Assembly: GCA_026261815.1 (NCBI GenBank)
Contig: JAMPIT010000174.1
Location: 11,284,001-11,348,000, forward strand
Direction: 5' to 3'
Origin: Monarcha castaneiventris obscurior
Taxonomy: Eukaryota; Chordata; Aves; Passeriformes; Monarchidae
DNA: 64,000 nucleotides
Under the pieces are notes generated by a model that was given only the letters and a program-made list of their open reading frames with translations, did no database searches and had not been told where the DNA came from. Shown in pieces: positions 63,785 to 64,000 of this stretch. The translations under genes were made by a program, and so were the position numbers. Every line of letters begins with the position of its first letter. Position 1 is the first letter of the stretch.

Positions 63785-64000
63785 ATGCTATGCTTTAGTC
63801 CTCGGGTTTTGACATCAAAGTTCTGGCAGGAGCTGCTTTGGTCTGTAGTATTGGAACAGTTTCATATGGATTCACTTGGGTCCAAAGATTGGATATTCTC
63901 ATCTGGTATTACACATGTGCCTGAATCTACAAGGTGTCATCTTGCTTTATTGAAATCTACAATGTTCATTTGAATAGGAACTCAGGTGAAGGCAATTTCC

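Larger units (their letters stand above)
60593..64000 (-). other. PCLO: PCLO intron, incomplete at window edge
   Basis: The acceptor side is certain (CCTGTACAG at 60593); the donor lies beyond 64000. I looked for the next upstream Piccolo exon (the AAVQQLRIQP region that follows C2A) and did not find it here. The stretch contains poly-T tracts near 62569, 62760, 63037 and 63137, two exon-like segments (62179-62268 minus, 61758-61831 plus) and a palindromic POU-type motif at 63773-63784. Confidence 0.85.

Noticed and set aside
1..64000. CRISPR arrays, operons, phage or bacterial mobile elements
   Set aside because: No regularly spaced repeats with unique spacers and no dense coding; the split gene and CR1 repeats mark nuclear vertebrate DNA.

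Overview
The window is a piece of a vertebrate nuclear genome, most likely a bird. It is AT-rich, has few genes and contains spliced exons with GT/AG borders. Its only recognisable dispersed repeats are three fragments of CR1-type LINEs, the dominant retrotransposon of birds and other sauropsids, plus one possible LTR. No mammalian SINE or L1 is evident. There is nothing prokaryotic: no operons and no CRISPR.

One gene explains the coding content: the 3' end of PCLO (Piccolo, the giant presynaptic active-zone scaffold), read on the minus strand. I recognise five consecutive coding exons, listed in order of transcription: 60592-60451, 57152-57085, 22045-21911, 21295-21150 and 16652-16512. Reading phases match at all four junctions. 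Together they encode about 209 residues: a Ser/Gly-rich linker, a short linker exon, the whole C2B domain in three exons, and the native C-terminus ending in TQTH. The residues agree closely with my memory of mammalian Piccolo, including the segment [18 protein letters not shown]. All upstream exons (zinc fingers, the large repeat exons, PDZ, C2A) lie beyond base 64000.

Layout from low to high coordinate: 1 to about 11.5 kb is AT-rich 3' flanking DNA with no supportable gene. About 11.55-16.51 kb is the probable PCLO 3'UTR, with a good poly(A) signal at 11576-11581. 16.5-22.0 kb holds the three C2B exons, with a 615-nt intron and a 4.5-kb intron that carries a CR1 fragment. 22.05-57.08 kb is one 35-kb intron with two CR1 fragments, a candidate solo LTR and many simple repeats. 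57.1-60.6 kb holds the two linker exons. 60.6-64 kb is the start-ward intron, which is incomplete here.

The most interesting details lie around splicing. A GATTAT-type hexanucleotide repeat occupies the branchpoint region of the last coding exon. Skipping the 68-nt exon and retaining the intron before it both produce the same immediate ATG-TAA stop, which would remove C2B. There are also two exon-like segments in the upstream intron and an exact palindromic POU (MORE) motif. None of these was tested computationally; they are read directly from the bases.
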